Shown in pieces: positions 17,014-26,379 of a stretch of DNA of 64,000 bases. Below the pieces are notes generated by a model. It was not told the origin of the DNA. It did not search any database and saw only the letters and a program-made list of their open reading frames with translations. The first letter of the stretch is position 1. Every line of letters begins with the position of its first letter. The DNA comes from Treponema sp. Lineage in GTDB: Bacteria; Spirochaetota; Spirochaetia; Treponematales; Treponemataceae. A program made the translations under genes and the position numbers. The stretch spans positions 112,466 to 176,465 of the forward strand of contig JAFSRD010000041.1 in the NCBI GenBank assembly GCA_017446265.1, written 5' to 3'.

Positions 17014-19917
17014 TCACGTTTTGCCACGCGTTTTTTTCCGCTCAAGCATTTGTTTAATATAGCGGCCCGTATATGAGCTTTTCACAAGCGAAACGCTTTC
17101 AGGTGTGCCTTCGGCAATCACGTTGCCTCCGCGGTAGCCGCCTTCAGGACCTAAATCTATAATGTAGTCTGCCTGACAAATCACGTCCAGATTATGCTCT
17201 ATCATCAAAACAGTATTGCCTGCGTCCACAAGACGCTGAATCACTTCCATTAACAATTTTACATCTGCAAAGTGCAAGCCTGTCGTAGGCTCGTCGAGTA
17301 TGTAGAGCGTCTTCCCTGTGGCAGCGCGTGAAAGCTCTGTCGCAAGTTTTACGCGCTGCGCCTCGCCTCCAGAAAGCGTGAGCGCCGACTGCCCAAGCTC
17401 AATGTAACCCAAACCGACAGATTTTAGCGTTTCAAGTTTTCGTGCCACATGCGGAATGCCTGCAAAAAAATCGCACGCTTCTTCAATTGTCATGTTGAGC
17501 ACATCGTTTATGTTTTTGCCTTTGTACAGCACGTCGAGCGTTTCTTTGTTGAATCGCTTGCCGCCGCACACGTCGCACTGAATGTACACGTCGGGAAGAA
17601 AATTCATCTCTATGACGATTGTGCCTGCGCCTTGGCAATTTTCGCAGCGGCCGCCTTTTACGTTAAAGCTAAAGCGACCTGGCAAGTAGCCGCGCGCTTT
17701 CGCTTCAGGAAGCGAAGCAAACAAATCGCGTATGCCAGAAAAAAGCCCCACGTATGTTGCAGGATTCGAGCGCGGCGTTCTTCCGATAGGGCTTTGGTCA
17801 ATGCTTATCACTTTGTCAATATTTTCAACGCCGGTGATTTTAGCAAATTTTCCTACATCGTATTTTGTGCGCATAAGCTTATTGCTCACCGCAGGATACA
17901 GCACGTCTGAAAGCAACGTCGATTTGCCGGACCCCGACACGCCTGTGATGCACGTAAACGTTCCAAGCGGAATAGTGACGTTTATATTTTTAAGATTGTG
18001 CTCGCTCACCCCAGCAAGCTCAATGCATGCGCCGTTGCCGCTTCGCCGCGTTTTAGGAATTTCCATGCGCAGCATTCCCGCAAGATACTGTCCTGTCGCG
18101 CTCTCCTTTATTGTGGCAACATGCTCTGGCGTTCCTGCCGCAACAACAGCCCCGCCATGCACGCCCGCACCAGGTCCTAAATCGACAAGATAGTCGGCAG
18201 TGCGCAACGTTTGCTCGTCGTGCTCAACGACAATGACTGTGTTGCCTGCGTCGCGCAAATATGTGAGCGTGTCTATAAGTTTCTGATTGTCGCGCTGATG
18301 CAATCCTATTGAAGGCTCGTCAAGAATATACATGACTCCCACAAGCGCACTACCGATTTGCGTTGCAAGTCGTATTCGTTGTGCCTCGCCGCCTGAAAGC
18401 GTTTCCGCAGCGCGTTCAAGCGTCAAATAGTCAAGCCCCACGTTTTTTAAAAAGCGCAGGCGTGCGCGTATCTCCTTGAGCACTTGTGCAGCAATCTCAT
18501 TTTCAGAATTTGTTAATTGCACATTGTCAAAAAAATCAATAGACTCAAGGACAGAAAGCTCTGTGAGCTGCCAAATATTTTTTTCGCCAACTGTTACGCC
18601 GAGCGCTTCTTGCCGAAGCCGTTTTCCATGACAGAGCGAACATTCACGATGCGCCATGTATTTTTCAAGATTTGTTTTCATGGAATCGCCCCACGCCTCG
18701 ACGTAGCGGCGGCGCATGTCGTTGAACAATCCCGGCCACTGCTGGTCATACACGGAGTACCCCTCGCCGCTTTGCTTTTCATATTCCCAATGAATTGCAT
18801 CTTTTGAGCCGTAGAGGAGCGCGTCTTTTTGTTTTTTTGTTAATTTTTTGATAGGCGTTGAAAGCTCCCAGCCGTATGCTTCTGCAAGCCCCTGTATGCG
18901 CGCCGTGTTCCATGCAGATGACGGATTATAGGGAAGAATCGCCCACTCCTCAAACGACTTTGATTGGTCGGGAATCATCAAATCTAAATCAAACTCCATT
19001 TTTTCACCCAAGCCAGTACATTCGGGACATGCACCGAATGGATTGTTGAACGAAAAAAGGCGCGGTTGCAACTCTGGAATTGAAATGCCGCAGTTCGGGC
19101 ATGCATTTTTTTGCGAGAAGAATACTTCACTCTCGCCGTCGTCAGTTTTTTTTGTAACGATGATAATGCCGTTAGAACTTTTAAGCGCCGTTTCCACAGA
19201 ATCGGCAAGGCGTTTTCGCACATCATTTGAAATAACAATGCGGTCAACAACAATTTCTATGGTGTGCTTTTTTTGTTTGTCGAGCTTGGTGGCATCTTCC
19301 AAGTCTGCCATAACACCGTCAACTCGTGCGCGCGCGAATCCTGCTTTCCGCGCATCTTCAAACACTTTTTGATGCTCGCCTTTTTTACCGCGCACAACAG
19401 GAGAAAGAATCTGCGCTTTTGTGCCTTCGTCCCACGACATAATCGTGTCGATGATTTGGTCAACAGACTGCTCCGTAATTTCGCGCCCGCAGTTCGGGCA
19501 GTGCGCATGACCGATACGCGCAAAGAGCAGACGATAGTAGTCGTAAATTTCTGTGATGGTGCCCACCGTTGAGCGCGGATTTTTGTTCGTCGATTTTTGC
19601 TCAATTGAAATTGCAGGCGAAAGCCCTTCAATTAAATCAACGTCAGGCTTGTCCATTGTGCCGAGAAACTGCCGTGCATACGATGAAAGGCTTTCCATGT
19701 AGCGACGCTGCCCCTCTGCAAAAAGCGTATCAAACGCAAGTGAGCTTTTGCCCGATCCTGAAAGTCCTGAAAGAACTACGAGCTTTCCGCGCGGCAAATC
19801 TATGTCTATGTTTTTTAAATTATGTTCGCGCGCACCTCTAATGCTGATTTTTTCGCCAGAGACAGGTGCAATATTTTTTGCATATTTTTTTAAGTGATAC
19901 ATTGCTGATGATGCCAT
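17014..19917 (-). CDS. uvrA: excinuclease ABC subunit A
   Basis: 967 residues from the ATG at 19917 (ATG at 19902 is also possible); an in-frame extension to 20031 would run through the promoter and is rejected. Two ABC modules: Walker A GLSGSGKSSLAFDT and GVSGSGKSTLLSD, signatures LSGGEAQRIRLA and LSGGEAQRVKLA, Walker B ILDEPSIGLH and ILDEPTTGLH. Zinc modules CPNCGREI with a CPNCGISI partner and CENCQGAG with CDVCGGKR. UvrA finds bulky DNA damage and loads UvrB. The leader would be only a few bases. lptD follows on the same strand. Confidence 0.97.
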   Translation of the reverse strand: MASSAMYHLKKYAKNIAPVSGEKISIRGAREHNLKNIDIDLPRGKLVVLSGLSGSGKSSLAFDTLFAEGQRRYMESLSSYARQFLGTMDKPDVDLIEGLSPAISIEQKSTNKNPRSTVGTITEIYDYYRLLFARIGHAHCPNCGREITEQSVDQIIDTIMSWDEGTKAQILSPVVRGKKGEHQKVFEDARKAGFARARVDGVMADLEDATKLDKQKKHTIEIVVDRIVISNDVRKRLADSVETALKSSNGIIIVTKKTDDGESEVFFSQKNACPNCGISIPELQPRLFSFNNPFGACPECTGLGEKMEFDLDLMIPDQSKSFEEWAILPYNPSSAWNTARIQGLAEAYGWELSTPIKKLTKKQKDALLYGSKDAIHWEYEKQSGEGYSVYDQQWPGLFNDMRRRYVEAWGDSMKTNLEKYMAHRECSLCHGKRLRQEALGVTVGEKNIWQLTELSVLESIDFFDNVQLTNSENEIAAQVLKEIRARLRFLKNVGLDYLTLERAAETLSGGEAQRIRLATQIGSALVGVMYILDEPSIGLHQRDNQKLIDTLTYLRDAGNTVIVVEHDEQTLRTADYLVDLGPGAGVHGGAVVAAGTPEHVATIKESATGQYLAGMLRMEIPKTRRSGNGACIELAGVSEHNLKNINVTIPLGTFTCITGVSGSGKSTLLSDVLYPAVSNKLMRTKYDVGKFAKITGVENIDKVISIDQSPIGRTPRSNPATYVGLFSGIRDLFASLPEAKARGYLPGRFSFNVKGGRCENCQGAGTIVIEMNFLPDVYIQCDVCGGKRFNKETLDVLYKGKNINDVLNMTIEEACDFFAGIPHVARKLETLKSVGLGYIELGQSALTLSGGEAQRVKLATELSRAATGKTLYILDEPTTGLHFADVKLLMEVIQRLVDAGNTVLMIEHNLDVICQADYIIDLGPEGGYRGGNVIAEGTPESVSLVKSSYTGRYIKQMLERKKTRGKT

Positions 19918-19927
19918 AGTACGCAAC

Positions 19928-19956
19928 AGTATAGCAGAAAAAAATATGTGCGACAA
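19928..19956 (-). promoter_or_regulatory. promoter of uvrA
   Basis: Minus strand: TTGTCG at 19956-19951, 17-base spacer ending TGC, TATACT at 19933-19928. The -10 ends 10 bases before the ATG at 19917, so the leader is about 3-4 bases. No LexA-type box is obvious. Confidence 0.65.
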
Positions 19957-20075
19957 CAACAGCTTCCTCTGCACGCGGAAAGCAGCTTTTCCAGCACGAA
20001 TCACCACCCCCGCCGCAGAGCGACGAGTCAAATAATTTCCTTACAGTTCGTATCACAAAGTGATACATTATAATT

Positions 20076-21161
20076 TCAAGACTCTTCGCTGATATAATCC
20101 TTATAGTCTTTCCATCCGTCGGCAGCCTTGAAAGCATCGCCTGCACCGTGCGGCACGATGATTTTAAAACCAGACTCCGTGTCAAAGAATGAATTGCTCC
20201 TTACCGTTATGCGGGCAGGATCGGATGCTGCAACGTGCACCTCAAGCGCAGCCGGTCCCGCCGAAACTCGCTCCCCAATATCGGTGACAGAAGCAGGAAG
20301 CGTGATTTTTTTCAATTTTTTCATTCCCAAAAAACTTCCACTTTTTATATGCGTCAAACGACCCGGAAGCGCAATGTCAGTCAATTCAGGATTTTTGTCA
20401 AAACAGTATGAGCTTATACCGTTATTATTAGGTTCAACTGTTTTCCACTCAGGCAGTACGGCAGCATTTGATGCGCTGACAGTTTGCAATGCTTTATTGG
20501 CATAAAATGCTTGTCTGTCCAACACCTGCAAGTTTGCAGGAAGCGTCACCTGCGCAAGCGCTGTTTCACGAAATGCCTCATTTTTGATTGTATGTATTGA
20601 ATCAGGAAGCTGTATCGTTGCAAGCGACTCACAACCTTCAAATGCCTGCGTACCGATAGATTCCACCTTTTCAGGAAGCGTTACTTCTGCAAGCTTCTTG
20701 CACTGCTGGCAAAACGATGCGGGAATCTCCGTCAACGCGGATCCCTGTTCAAATACAATTTTTTCTGTATCTGAATAAAAGAATGCCCACCCTTCTATAT
20801 GCGAAACAGACTTCGGAATAGTGATTTCTGGTATGCGCGTTCCGGCAAATGCATCCTCTTCAATCTTTTCAAGCCCGTTCGGAAGCGTGATTCGCTTTAT
20901 CGTTTTGTTCCCGTAAAATGCTTTTTTGCCAATAGTTTTCACAGTATTAGGAACAGTAACATCCGCACTGCTTCCTTTATATGCTACAAGCGTGTTGCCG
21001 CTGATATTAAACTCTGATCCCGGATGAAGTGAAAGAGCACCGGTATTAGGCGATGTCGGCGGCATGTGCAATGAATTATGTGATGAGGCAGGGCATCCTG
21101 CAAAAAAAATAGCGCACGACACTGTCGCAACACCCAACAAAGCAAAATGATACATTTTCAT
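20076..21161 (-). CDS. leucine-rich-repeat (BspA/LRR_5-type) surface lipoprotein
   Basis: 361 residues. Lipoprotein signal with lipobox FFAGC (Cys at about residue 23). The body consists of about ten repeats of 22-23 residues with the treponemal BspA pattern (VKTIGKKAFYGNKTIKRI, VESIGTQAFEGCESLATI), ending with a non-repeat cap. Such proteins, like BspA and LrrA of oral bacteria, act in surface adhesion and coaggregation. A single-gene unit preceded by a very AT-rich stretch (21180-21260) and an AGGAA ribosome site. It is not clearly linked in function with its neighbours. Confidence 0.88.
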   Translation of the reverse strand: MKMYHFALLGVATVSCAIFFAGCPASSHNSLHMPPTSPNTGALSLHPGSEFNISGNTLVAYKGSSADVTVPNTVKTIGKKAFYGNKTIKRITLPNGLEKIEEDAFAGTRIPEITIPKSVSHIEGWAFFYSDTEKIVFEQGSALTEIPASFCQQCKKLAEVTLPEKVESIGTQAFEGCESLATIQLPDSIHTIKNEAFRETALAQVTLPANLQVLDRQAFYANKALQTVSASNAAVLPEWKTVEPNNNGISSYCFDKNPELTDIALPGRLTHIKSGSFLGMKKLKKITLPASVTDIGERVSAGPAALEVHVAASDPARITVRSNSFFDTESGFKIIVPHGAGDAFKAADGWKDYKDYISEES

Positions 21162-21272
21162 AATTTTACGTTCCTTGTTTGTAGTACTATTTATTAATAG
21201 TCATTTTATAGTTATAAATAATATATAATATTTTGTTATATATGACAAGAGGATAAACTACTATTGATTTTA

Positions 21273-22826
21273 TTACGCCGTGTGATATATGTCGCGCAAC
21301 GTGTTGTAGAGCGGCAAAAGCCGTCCGTAGATTTTTTTGTACACGTCGTTGTAGAGGGTGCTGTATATTTTAACAAATTCTTGGCGCGGCTCAAACACTT
21401 TCTCAACGCGCACCATCTTGCTCACAGCAGTTTTGTAGTCGCTAAACACGCCCATGCCGACAAACGCGGTGAGCGCGCACCCTATGCCCGTCGCCTCAAA
21501 CTCGTGCGTACGGATAACGGGAAGCGCAAACATGTCGGCAGTGATTTGGCAAATTTCATCGCTCTGTGAGCCGCCGCCGCCAAGCGTCACAGACGTAAAC
21601 TTTTTGCCTGTGCGCTTTTCAATTGTCTTCATGCCATCTATGAGCGCAAAATTGATTCCCTCCACTATTGCGCGGTACAAATGCAATCTCGTATGCACGT
21701 CTGAAAATCCAATCATTGCACCGCGTGCTGTGGGCATCGTAACGTTTGGCGTAAAGTACGGCTGAAACAAAAGCCCATCGCATCCTGCAGGAATAGATTT
21801 GAGCTCATCGTCTAAAAGCTGTTCAGGGCGCACGCCACGCTTTTCCGCTTCGACAATTTCTTTTGCAGCAAATTCTCTTTTGAACCATGAGATGAGCCAA
21901 TAGCCGCGGTAAATCTGTATTTCAGGATTCCAACAGCCTGGCACGCACGCAGCATACGCGGGAATGAACCGCTCGGGCTCTATGTACTTGGGAGACATGT
22001 ATGTTATCGTTGCAGTTGTGCCGAGCCCGATTGCAGCTTTATCTTCTTCAACGCAACCAAGACCGAGCACTTCGCACGCTTTGTCGCTGCCAGTCGCATA
22101 CACGGGCAAACCTTTTTCAAGACCGCTGTCTGCCGCCATCTTCTCAGTGATATATCCTGCGACGCAGCCGCTTTTTACAACGTCACACATCTTTTCTTTT
22201 TCAAGCGGGAACACGGGAAACGTGAGCGCGCTCGGCGTGTCCCACACGCGTTTTTTGTTGTTGAACGGAATGTGGCCTATGAGGGCAGCATCAGCGTCTG
22301 CAAAAACGCCTGTCATCTTAAAGATAAGGTAACCGCTTAAAAGCAAAAACTTGTGCGTCTTTGCCCATACATCGGGCTCTTCCTCGCGTATCCAATTTGA
22401 ATGCGATTTCGCATACTGCATGTTTACCGTGTTCTCCATGCCAATCGCTTTGATAGCTGCTTTGAGCGGCGGCGAAAATTGCGGCTTGCCGCTTGCCATG
22501 CGTTTGTCGAGCCACACGATTGCAGGACGCAACGGCATTCCGTTTTTGTCTACGCAGATGACAGTGTCGCGGATTGTCGTAAACGAAACAGCCTCAATTT
22601 TTTTCCACGCGTCGGGAAATTGTTTTTTGCACGCTTGTGCCGTTTCACACATGCACTCATAATAAAAGTCGGCATGCTGTTCTGCCCAGTCAACAGTGCT
22701 AGACCAATACGGCTCGTCGTATGTCTTTTTGCATTTGCCCAATGTTTCGCCGTTATTGTTTACAAGCATTGCGCGCGCGCTCTGCGTTCCCACATCAAAA
22801 ACGAGCACTATGTGTTCATCCTGCAT
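21273..22826 (-). CDS. FGGY-family carbohydrate kinase (glycerol/xylulose kinase-like)
   Basis: 517 residues. N-terminal FDVGTQSARAMLVNNNGE is the FGGY phosphate-1 motif; AIVWLDKR and the C-terminal nucleotide-binding GGGGSQSDEICQITADMF are the other signatures. GTTATITYM precedes the ATP site. FGGY kinases phosphorylate glycerol, xylulose or related polyols; the substrate cannot be read from the sequence. It is the last gene of an operon with two GlpA/GlpB-like flavoproteins, so a three-carbon polyol such as glycerol or dihydroxyacetone is a reasonable inference. GGAGG precedes the ATG; the upstream gene ends 10 bp away. Confidence 0.88.
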   Translation of the reverse strand: MQDEHIVLVFDVGTQSARAMLVNNNGETLGKCKKTYDEPYWSSTVDWAEQHADFYYECMCETAQACKKQFPDAWKKIEAVSFTTIRDTVICVDKNGMPLRPAIVWLDKRMASGKPQFSPPLKAAIKAIGMENTVNMQYAKSHSNWIREEEPDVWAKTHKFLLLSGYLIFKMTGVFADADAALIGHIPFNNKKRVWDTPSALTFPVFPLEKEKMCDVVKSGCVAGYITEKMAADSGLEKGLPVYATGSDKACEVLGLGCVEEDKAAIGLGTTATITYMSPKYIEPERFIPAYAACVPGCWNPEIQIYRGYWLISWFKREFAAKEIVEAEKRGVRPEQLLDDELKSIPAGCDGLLFQPYFTPNVTMPTARGAMIGFSDVHTRLHLYRAIVEGINFALIDGMKTIEKRTGKKFTSVTLGGGGSQSDEICQITADMFALPVIRTHEFEATGIGCALTAFVGMGVFSDYKTAVSKMVRVEKVFEPRQEFVKIYSTLYNDVYKKIYGRLLPLYNTLRDIYHTA

Positions 22827-22835
22827 ACTTCCCTC

Positions 22836-24575
22836 CTACTGTATGTCACTTCGTAAAAAACGCTTGTCTTTTTCTTTTAAATCCAAACCGAGCGTGCCGC
22901 CAGGATTCATCACATACGTTTTGTCAAAATAATTTTTGAGCGCTTTGATAATGCCGTACTCATTGCGTCCCAGCTGTCCTTCAAGCCACGGCGCAAACAT
23001 CTTTCCAATGCCGTGATGATGGCTCATAGACGCACCCGATTTTTGAATAGCGTCCATTATCGTAGCGTGATAGCGTTTGAATTCTTTTGAGCTGTCCATG
23101 CGTGTAATGAAAATAAAATATAAGTTTGCGCCCTGCGGATAGCAGTGAGACATATGCGTCGTCACAATCGTGTTGGGAAGCGCATGGCATACGTTGCGCA
23201 CTTCTTCGTGCACGCGCCCCATGTTCGACCAGTTTACCGTGCATTCAAGCGTATCTGTCATAATGCCAAAGTCAAGCAACGTGTCGCGCAAATACGGGTC
23301 AGTGAATCTGCCTTTTTCCCAGCTCTTTGTCACAAACGACGTAAGGCTCATGCCGCCGTAACGCCGTGCAATCTTCTTGACATTTTTCGCAACGTTTTTT
23401 GAAAATCCCTTTTCGCCGTCAGTAAATCCGAGAAAGAGACAGCGTTCCATATCTTTGTACCCTGCAATAGTTAATAATTGCCAAAGCGGTGTTTCATCAA
23501 CGTTGTACAGCCGCAACATGAGATTTGTCTCTTCAGGGTCGGAAAGGCGAAACACAGACGAATAGCCAGCCTCACACTGCATCATCTCTCGTGCAGCGTC
23601 GCGTGCCGTTTTCCAATCCTTGAAGATATATGAAAAACGTTTGCGATTTTCGGGCATGTAGCGAAACACTTTGAGCGTCACTTCTGTAAGTACGCCAAAT
23701 GTTCCTTCGCTTCCCATCATGATTTGATTCAAGTTCGGTCCCGTCGCTTCGCGCGGATAGCAGCTCGTCTGAATCGTGCCGATTGGCGTGGCGTATTTTT
23801 GCGAAAGCACAATGTCTGAAATGCAGCCGTAGTATGTGCTGTTCTGCCCTGCCCCGCGCGTCACAACCCAGCCGCCTACGCTTGAATATTCAAACGACTG
23901 CGGAAAGTGACCGCACGTGTACGCGCGTTTTGCGCCAAACTGCTTTTCGGCATTGTTGAGCGCATTTTCCAAATCGGGACCGCTCATGCCCGCCTGCACT
24001 GTAATCGTCTGGTCTATCTCATTAAAATTAATAATTTTGTTGAAACGCCTGCGCATGTCGAGCGAAATGCCGCCTTTCACCGGCTCCACACCGCGCGTAA
24101 CGCTTGACCCGCCGCCGTACACGTATAGCGGGATTTTATGGTTTACCGCATACGTTACGATTTTTTCCACATGCTCGCTTGTATCAGGATAGACAACGAC
24201 ATCGGGAAGAGAGTCAAACTCATGGCGGCGAAGGCGTATCTCGTCGTAACCTGTCTTGCCGTATGCAACTGCAAGGCGGTCGTAGTCGCTCGTAGACACG
24301 GCGCCGCTTCCTACAATGCGCTTCAACGCGGCAATATGTTTTTTGTCAATCTTCGACTGCTTGGCAAGCTCCACTTTTTCCATGCCTATTGAGCCGTCGT
24401 ACTGCTCAAAGTCGCTGTCAGTCATCGCAAATTTTTCTTTCATCAACTTGTACAGCCGCTCTTTTGGATACTTCACATAGTCAGGATCGCCCCAGCGAAA
24501 AATTGAGCGATAGCTGTCTTTGGGTGCAGGCGTCTTTACCCATGCAGGTTCAAAATCTTTATACGGTTTGCTCAT
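22836..24575 (-). CDS. FAD-binding oxidase similar to alkylglycerone-phosphate synthase
   Basis: 579 residues. The FAD-binding type 4 (PCMH) domain has VVVYPDTSEHVEKIV, YGGGSSVTRGVEP and the MMGSEGTFGVLTEVTLK block. The C-terminal part carries ASMSHHHGIGKMFAPWL, the His-rich active-site motif characteristic of alkyldihydroxyacetone-phosphate synthase (AGPS), which swaps an acyl for an alkyl group on DHAP in ether-lipid synthesis. Related bacterial enzymes may instead be D-lactate- or glycolate-type oxidases. Its neighbours make DHAP or use glycerol-3-phosphate, which fits AGPS. It overlaps DUF1667 by 17 bp and has a clear AGGAG site. Confidence 0.8.
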   Translation of the reverse strand: MSKPYKDFEPAWVKTPAPKDSYRSIFRWGDPDYVKYPKERLYKLMKEKFAMTDSDFEQYDGSIGMEKVELAKQSKIDKKHIAALKRIVGSGAVSTSDYDRLAVAYGKTGYDEIRLRRHEFDSLPDVVVYPDTSEHVEKIVTYAVNHKIPLYVYGGGSSVTRGVEPVKGGISLDMRRRFNKIINFNEIDQTITVQAGMSGPDLENALNNAEKQFGAKRAYTCGHFPQSFEYSSVGGWVVTRGAGQNSTYYGCISDIVLSQKYATPIGTIQTSCYPREATGPNLNQIMMGSEGTFGVLTEVTLKVFRYMPENRKRFSYIFKDWKTARDAAREMMQCEAGYSSVFRLSDPEETNLMLRLYNVDETPLWQLLTIAGYKDMERCLFLGFTDGEKGFSKNVAKNVKKIARRYGGMSLTSFVTKSWEKGRFTDPYLRDTLLDFGIMTDTLECTVNWSNMGRVHEEVRNVCHALPNTIVTTHMSHCYPQGANLYFIFITRMDSSKEFKRYHATIMDAIQKSGASMSHHHGIGKMFAPWLEGQLGRNEYGIIKALKNYFDKTYVMNPGGTLGLDLKEKDKRFLRSDIQ

Positions 24576-24951
24576 AGTTTGCTCCTAATTGCACTTCACA
24601 TAGCATGTTGCTCGTGGCAATAACATCAACACCGAGATTGCACACATTTTTAATAACCGCCTCTCCCGTGCTGATTTTTTCAGCTACAGTGATTTTATTA
24701 ATTTCCCTCATAACGTCAAATATCTTTCCTTTTGGAATGTCGCTCGAAACGCGCACAGGAAGCACGGGCACTTCTTTGAATAAAGTGCGTACAGTGCTGC
24801 AAATAGTGCGCATGGGAGCGGTAATTTCTGCAACAGCAAAATCTTTTCCACGCGCGCACAAGTTGCCGTCTACCGTAATGCCGCTGCCATTTTGCTCAAC
24901 GTGAAGCGCACAGCCGTTCGGACACACAATGCACGTCATATCTGTTTTCAT
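24559..24951 (-). CDS. DUF1667 protein (small Cys-rich partner of GlpA/GlpB-like oxidoreductases)
   Basis: 130 residues. MTCIVCPNGCALHVEQ supplies three cysteines and GNLCARGKDFAVAEI a fourth, the arrangement typical of DUF1667, probably an Fe-S or metal site. The family is regularly encoded between the two FAD-dependent subunits and other glycerol genes and may act as the third subunit, like GlpC in transferring electrons, though this is inference. GGAGG lies 5 bases before the ATG, which overlaps the upstream gene's stop (ATGA). Confidence 0.88.
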   Translation of the reverse strand: MKTDMTCIVCPNGCALHVEQNGSGITVDGNLCARGKDFAVAEITAPMRTICSTVRTLFKEVPVLPVRVSSDIPKGKIFDVMREINKITVAEKISTGEAVIKNVCNLGVDVIATSNMLCEVQLGANYEQTV

Positions 24952-26372
24952 ACAACCTCCGTGTGCGTTTCAGAAACGGCATTGTTTGCACCGCCAGACT
25001 GCATCTCTTGTGCGCCAGTTTTACGCGCAGTTGCGCCCACGCGAGTTTCATATGTTGCATGTTCGGCGACATCTTCAAGCGACACTTCTATTGTAGCATG
25101 CGTGTCAAGATGCAAGCATGATACGTCAAGTTCAAGGCGCACCATTTCAGGCGGCTTGACATTCGCATACTGTTTTGAAAACAACTCATTGCCGCCAGAT
25201 TTAAAAACGAGACGCGCTTTTTTACGCGGTGCGCTCGTCCTAAAATACACGCACAGCGGATTTGCGCAGTTTTTGCGCTCAAGAAACTGCGGCACCAGAT
25301 ACAGCAAACTTGCATCAACTTTGAGCGGAACATATTCAGGCAACAACATGGCGAAAGGTGCAGTACCATTGCAAAAAGAATGCGCCCACAATGCAGCAGC
25401 ATTTCCACCCGCGCTTCCGCTTTCAGTCACATAGTCAACTAAATCATTTACGTGAAGCGCATTGCCACATGAGAACACGCCTGGCACGTTTGTCATAAAA
25501 TGAGAATCACACGCAGGTCCTTTTGTGCGCGCATCAAGCAAAACGCCGAGCGACTCAGCAATTTCATTTTCGGGAATAAGCCCTACAGAAAGAATGAGCG
25601 CGTCGCAGTCAACAATTTTTTCTGTACCCTTTATGGGCTTCATCTTCTCGTCAACGCTGCACACTTCGACCGCGCTCAGCCGCTCGTCGCCAAATACGCG
25701 CGTCACCGTGTGCGAAAGATAGAGCGGAATAGAAAAATCTTCAAGGCACTGCACAATGTTGCGTGTCAATCCCGACGGCTCGCTTTTTGCTTCGTACACG
25801 CCAAGCACATGTGCGCCTTCAAGCGTAAGCCGCCGCGCCATAATCAAGCCTATGTCGCCGCTCCCAAGAATGACGCATCGCTTTGCAGGCAGCTCGCCGA
25901 GCAGATTGACAAAATGTTGCGCAGTTCCGGCAGTGAAAATCCCCGCTGGGCGCGTTCCGTGAATGAACACTTGCCGCGCTGTGCGCTCGCGGCACCCTGT
26001 GGCAAGCACGAGCGCTTTTGTTAAAACTGATGCCACGCCTTCCTTGTTGACATAGGTGATTTTTTTCCGCGCGTCAACATGCCTGCTGTTTTGCACGCCG
26101 CCATCGCTGATACTCGTAACAAACGTATGCGTGAGCGCGTTTATTCCAAGCGAATTGAACTCCGCAATAAATCGCTCTACATATTCAGGACCTGAAAGTT
26201 TTTCGCCAAAGTGAATGAGACCAAACCCGTCGTGAATGCACTGCTTCAAAATGCCGCCGAGCTTTTCCTCTCGCTCAATGAGCAAAACACGCGCGCCTGC
26301 TTTTTTTGCGGCAATTGCAGCAGCAAGCCCCGCAGCTCCGCCGCCTATTACAACAACATCGTATTCACTCAT
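24948..26372 (-). CDS. NAD(P)/FAD-dependent oxidoreductase, GlpB-like partner subunit
   Basis: 474 residues from the ATG at 26372. The long frame upstream of it reads through the end of the previous gene and is not protein-like. N-terminal dinucleotide fold VVIGGGAAGLAAAIAAKKAG with EREEKLGG; a second nucleotide fold CVILGSGDIGLIMARRL; the block GGILKQCIHDGFGL is typical of the small-subunit flavoproteins paired with BFD-containing GlpA-like subunits. Only 7 bp separates it from the upstream gene. Likely oxidises glycerol-3-phosphate or a related substrate together with the large subunit. Confidence 0.87.
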   Translation of the reverse strand: MSEYDVVVIGGGAAGLAAAIAAKKAGARVLLIEREEKLGGILKQCIHDGFGLIHFGEKLSGPEYVERFIAEFNSLGINALTHTFVTSISDGGVQNSRHVDARKKITYVNKEGVASVLTKALVLATGCRERTARQVFIHGTRPAGIFTAGTAQHFVNLLGELPAKRCVILGSGDIGLIMARRLTLEGAHVLGVYEAKSEPSGLTRNIVQCLEDFSIPLYLSHTVTRVFGDERLSAVEVCSVDEKMKPIKGTEKIVDCDALILSVGLIPENEIAESLGVLLDARTKGPACDSHFMTNVPGVFSCGNALHVNDLVDYVTESGSAGGNAAALWAHSFCNGTAPFAMLLPEYVPLKVDASLLYLVPQFLERKNCANPLCVYFRTSAPRKKARLVFKSGGNELFSKQYANVKPPEMVRLELDVSCLHLDTHATIEVSLEDVAEHATYETRVGATARKTGAQEMQSGGANNAVSETHTEVV

Positions 26373-26379
26373 AGCGCAC

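Noticed and set aside
19921..19975. LexA/SOS box upstream of uvrA
   Set aside because: No paired half-sites in a LexA-like arrangement; only the promoter is convincing.
19917..20031. N-terminal extension of uvrA by 38 residues
   Set aside because: It would translate through the clear promoter and does not resemble UvrA; the ATG at 19917 gives the normal length.
21273..22826. Naming the kinase glpK
   Set aside because: Family is clear, but substrate residues cannot be read with confidence; xylulose- or other polyol kinases are as close.
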